In this document: positions 61,131 to 62,916 of the stretch, one piece after another
Layout of the letters: each line of letters opens with the position of its first letter
Numbering within the stretch: the stretch's first letter is position 1
Source of the DNA: Pseudomonadales bacterium
GTDB taxonomy: Bacteria > Pseudomonadota > Gammaproteobacteria > Pseudomonadales > Pseudohongiellaceae
Length of the DNA stretch: 62,916 nucleotides
NCBI GenBank assembly: GCA_022822865.1
Contig: JAJDYJ010000007.1
Location: 1-62,916 of the forward strand
Direction: 5' to 3'
The notes under the pieces: generated by a model
Databases searched by the model: none
The model's input: only the letters and a program-made list of their open reading frames with translations
What the model was told of the DNA's origin: nothing
Position numbers and translations under genes: made by a program

Positions 61131-61147
61131 GTATGCGTTGCGCATAC
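61131..61147. promoter_or_regulatory. operator-like palindrome 3
   Basis: GTATGCG-TTG-CGCATAC, perfect. The rest of 60660-61298 shows no gene. Confidence 0.75.
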
Positions 61148-61298
61148 GCCTGAGGCCGGTACTTGTTCCAAGTGTCTCCGCCCTGTCGAGAGGGATTACC
61201 GGGCCGTTGGACTCGGCTATGCGGCCATCGGCTGTGCCTGGCCAGTTACGATTGCCAGCCGAGGTTGATGAGAACTTGGCTAATTTGAGGAATCTGCC

Positions 61299-61697
61299 GT
61301 GAGCAATGAAGAGAAATTTTCCAGAAAATCCACAAAAAATTCGGACAGCAGCCGGGCCGAAGCGCGTATACCGAGAACGATCCGGTTCTCCGATTCAGAG
61401 TGGGAAGAGATCGGAAAACTGGGCATCGAGCAGGGAATCTCGTCTGCGGACGTGGTTCGGCAGACCATGATCGCGATGAAGAACGGGAAATTCCCTGCAT
61501 GGTTCGATGCCGCTTCCCTCGCCCTGCCACCCGCAATTCAGACCCAGATCGAGAAGATGTACCGCGGCATGTATATCCTCGCCACACTCAAGCGGGATGA
61601 AATGTTCCGCGAAGGGCGCCGAAAGGAAATGGATGCAGTTAGTGCAGAAGCGCGCAAAACGCAGGAGGTCATCGTGAAAAATTCCTCCAAATCTTGA
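61299..61697 (+). CDS. ribbon-helix-helix-type DNA-binding protein
   Basis: 132 residues, GTG start. RIPRTIRFSDSEWEEIGKLG and IEQGISSADVVRQTMIAMKN form a ribbon-helix-helix domain of the kind used by mobilisation accessory and partition/antitoxin regulators. The C-terminus is a charged helix. Three palindromes 150-270 bases upstream are candidate binding sites, which would make it autoregulated. Confidence 0.7.
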   Translation: MSNEEKFSRKSTKNSDSSRAEARIPRTIRFSDSEWEEIGKLGIEQGISSADVVRQTMIAMKNGKFPAWFDAASLALPPAIQTQIEKMYRGMYILATLKRDEMFREGRRKEMDAVSAEARKTQEVIVKNSSKS

Positions 61698-61977
61698 CGG
61701 ACGCTATGATCCTCGGAAGCAAGGCTTTTCAATAAATGACTATCCCAACCCGGATATTGCACGAGTGAATTGAGTTGGCCCCGAATCGGTCGTTTTCAGG
61801 CCCTGTCGGCGTGTGGCAATTCCGGCTTGACGGAATCTGGACCGTTTTTTCCATTTTCGGGATGTCCACCGCGATTTTCAGACAAGATTCCCTCCCCTTG
61901 GGCGCGGTCGGCGGATTCAGGGCGAGCGCGTCCCCGGGCGGGATTCGCCCGTGACGAAAGCAGGGTAATCGGTGCGC

Positions 61978-62916
61978 TTATCCGGGCTGCAATCTGGCCG
62001 CGGCGGTGTGGAACAGTTCCTGGTGCGGACAGGAACTGGAGAGCAGCAATCGGATTCGACGGGTATTGCGCAGCACCACGGCGCCGATCTTCAGCAGCTT
62101 CAGCCGGATCGTGCCGACATAGGCGTTGGCGAGTTCGCCGCCGGCGAGGGCGAGGCGGCGGATGGCTTCGAGCAACACATAGGCCAGAGTGGAAAGCAGC
62201 AGCCGGTACTGGTTCGGCCACCAGGCGTGGCAACTGGTGCGGTCGGCGAACAGGTCGAGCTGCTGTTCCTTGATCCGGTTCTCCATGTCGCCGCGGGCGC
62301 AATACACCCGGTCGTACAGCCATTGCGGGGCGCCCTTCAGGCTGGTGACGACGTAGCGCGGGTTGGCGCCGCGCGCGGTATGTTCGGCCTTGACGATCAC
62401 CCGCCGGGAGCGCCGCCGCCAGGACTTGGCGGCGTAGGGGAACTCGTCGAACACGCGCACCTTTTTGCCGCTGGCTTCGTGCCCCATGGCCGCTGGTTCC
62501 ATGATGGATTCCGCCTTTTTGGCCAGCGTCGCGTTGCGGGCGATGCCGACGATGTGGTCCACGCGGTTGCGCTCGCACCACGAGAGCATCCGCGGACGAC
62601 AAAATCCGCCGTCGCCGCGGAAAACGATCTTCACGTCCGGCCAGGCCCGGCGCAGCCGTTTCACCAGCAGGGCGAGAATTGCCCAGGCGTGCCGGGCGCC
62701 GTCGCCGCCGCCCGGGCGCAGCCAGGCCGCCAGCGGCCGGTCGCCACAGAACACATACAGGGGAAGAAAGCAGTAGCGGTTGTAATATCCGTGGAAGAAA
62801 CGACTTTCCTGCATGCCGTGCACCGGATCGTCGGTGGCGTCGAAGTCCAGCACCAGACGGCGGGGCGGGCGCGCGAAGGATGCGATGAACTGCTCCACCA
62901 GCGCCTCGTGCAGGCG
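61978..62916 (-). mobile_element. IS1380-type transposase, 5' part beyond the window
   Basis: Open reading from the window edge to a stop at 61978. LVLDFDATDDPVHGMQESRF has the first catalytic Asp region, FRGDGGFCRPRMLSWCERNR the second, and YCARGDMENRIKEQQLDLFA the Glu region. WPNQYRLLLSTLAYVLLEAI follows. All match IS1380-family DDE transposases. The start lies outside the window. I could not define the inverted repeat; the IS end should lie between about 61760 and 61970. Confidence 0.9.

Noticed and set aside
1-62916. CRISPR array, tRNA or rRNA genes
   Set aside because: No regularly spaced direct repeats, cloverleaf sequences or rRNA signatures were recognised on either strand.

Overview
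The window comes from a high-GC (roughly 60-65%) Gram-negative bacterium, most likely a proteobacterium. It encodes a Wza/Wzc-type exopolysaccharide export system, an outer-membrane beta-barrel, a GalE epimerase, VapBC-like toxin-antitoxin genes and proteobacterial-type plasmid/ICE genes. Several AT-richer islands carry ATPase-nuclease pairs and other defence-like genes, which suggests repeated gene import. I cannot name the species.

Left part (1-13.7 kb): a multi-precursor lasso-peptide locus. Seven small precursor genes lie on both strands around 0.03-11.6 kb. Each has a variable N-terminal part, then a poly-C tract read as poly-proline, then a conserved leader (W-x-x-P-S-I-R-E pattern ending in Thr) and a short Tyr-rich core ending in Ser. 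Around them are an asparagine-synthetase-type lasso cyclase, a PqqD-like leader-recognition protein (B1), two HPr-kinase-like proteins, two sulfotransferases and an Asp/Asn beta-hydroxylase-like oxygenase. Decayed copies of the cyclase and sulfotransferase tails show past duplication. In three of the seven precursors the poly-C length puts leader and core out of frame with the start codon, so the locus looks like a phase-variable lasso-peptide family. An AAA ATPase, a 2TM (SLATT-like) gene trio and a VapBC-like pair are interspersed.

Middle (13.7-38.3 kb): an exopolysaccharide or capsule locus. The forward operon holds a secreted protein, a beta-barrel, a Wza-like exporter, a polyprenyl-phosphate sugar transferase, a Wzc-like tyrosine kinase, a repeat-like protein, a glycosyltransferase-like protein and a polymerase. 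The reverse operon holds a phosphatase, an O-antigen-ligase-like protein, a 2OG oxygenase, a methyltransferase, a GT4 glycosyltransferase and a flippase. The beta-barrel, the ligase and the galE 5' region carry the same kind of long G/C homopolymer as the precursors. Two AT-richer ATPase cassettes (RloA/RloB-like; ATPase plus PIN) flank the reverse operon. The missing lasso peptidase (B2) and a nucleotidyltransferase of the type found in paeninodin-like clusters lie beyond it at 35.0-36.9 kb, so lasso-peptide and surface-polysaccharide genes form one compound locus.

Right part (38.7-62.9 kb): a GC-rich plasmid/ICE maintenance module, nearly all on the plus strand. It contains a MoxR-type ATPase, a DUF3150 protein, a VWA protein, an SRAP protein, a large ParB-like protein, a GHKL ATPase, DUF2958, a giant methyltransferase-helicase of the strawberry-notch type, SLOG proteins, SSB, a toprim protein and DUF4326. 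It ends in a ribbon-helix-helix gene preceded by three operator-like palindromes and a truncated IS1380-type transposase. No conjugation or replication-initiation gene is visible in the window.
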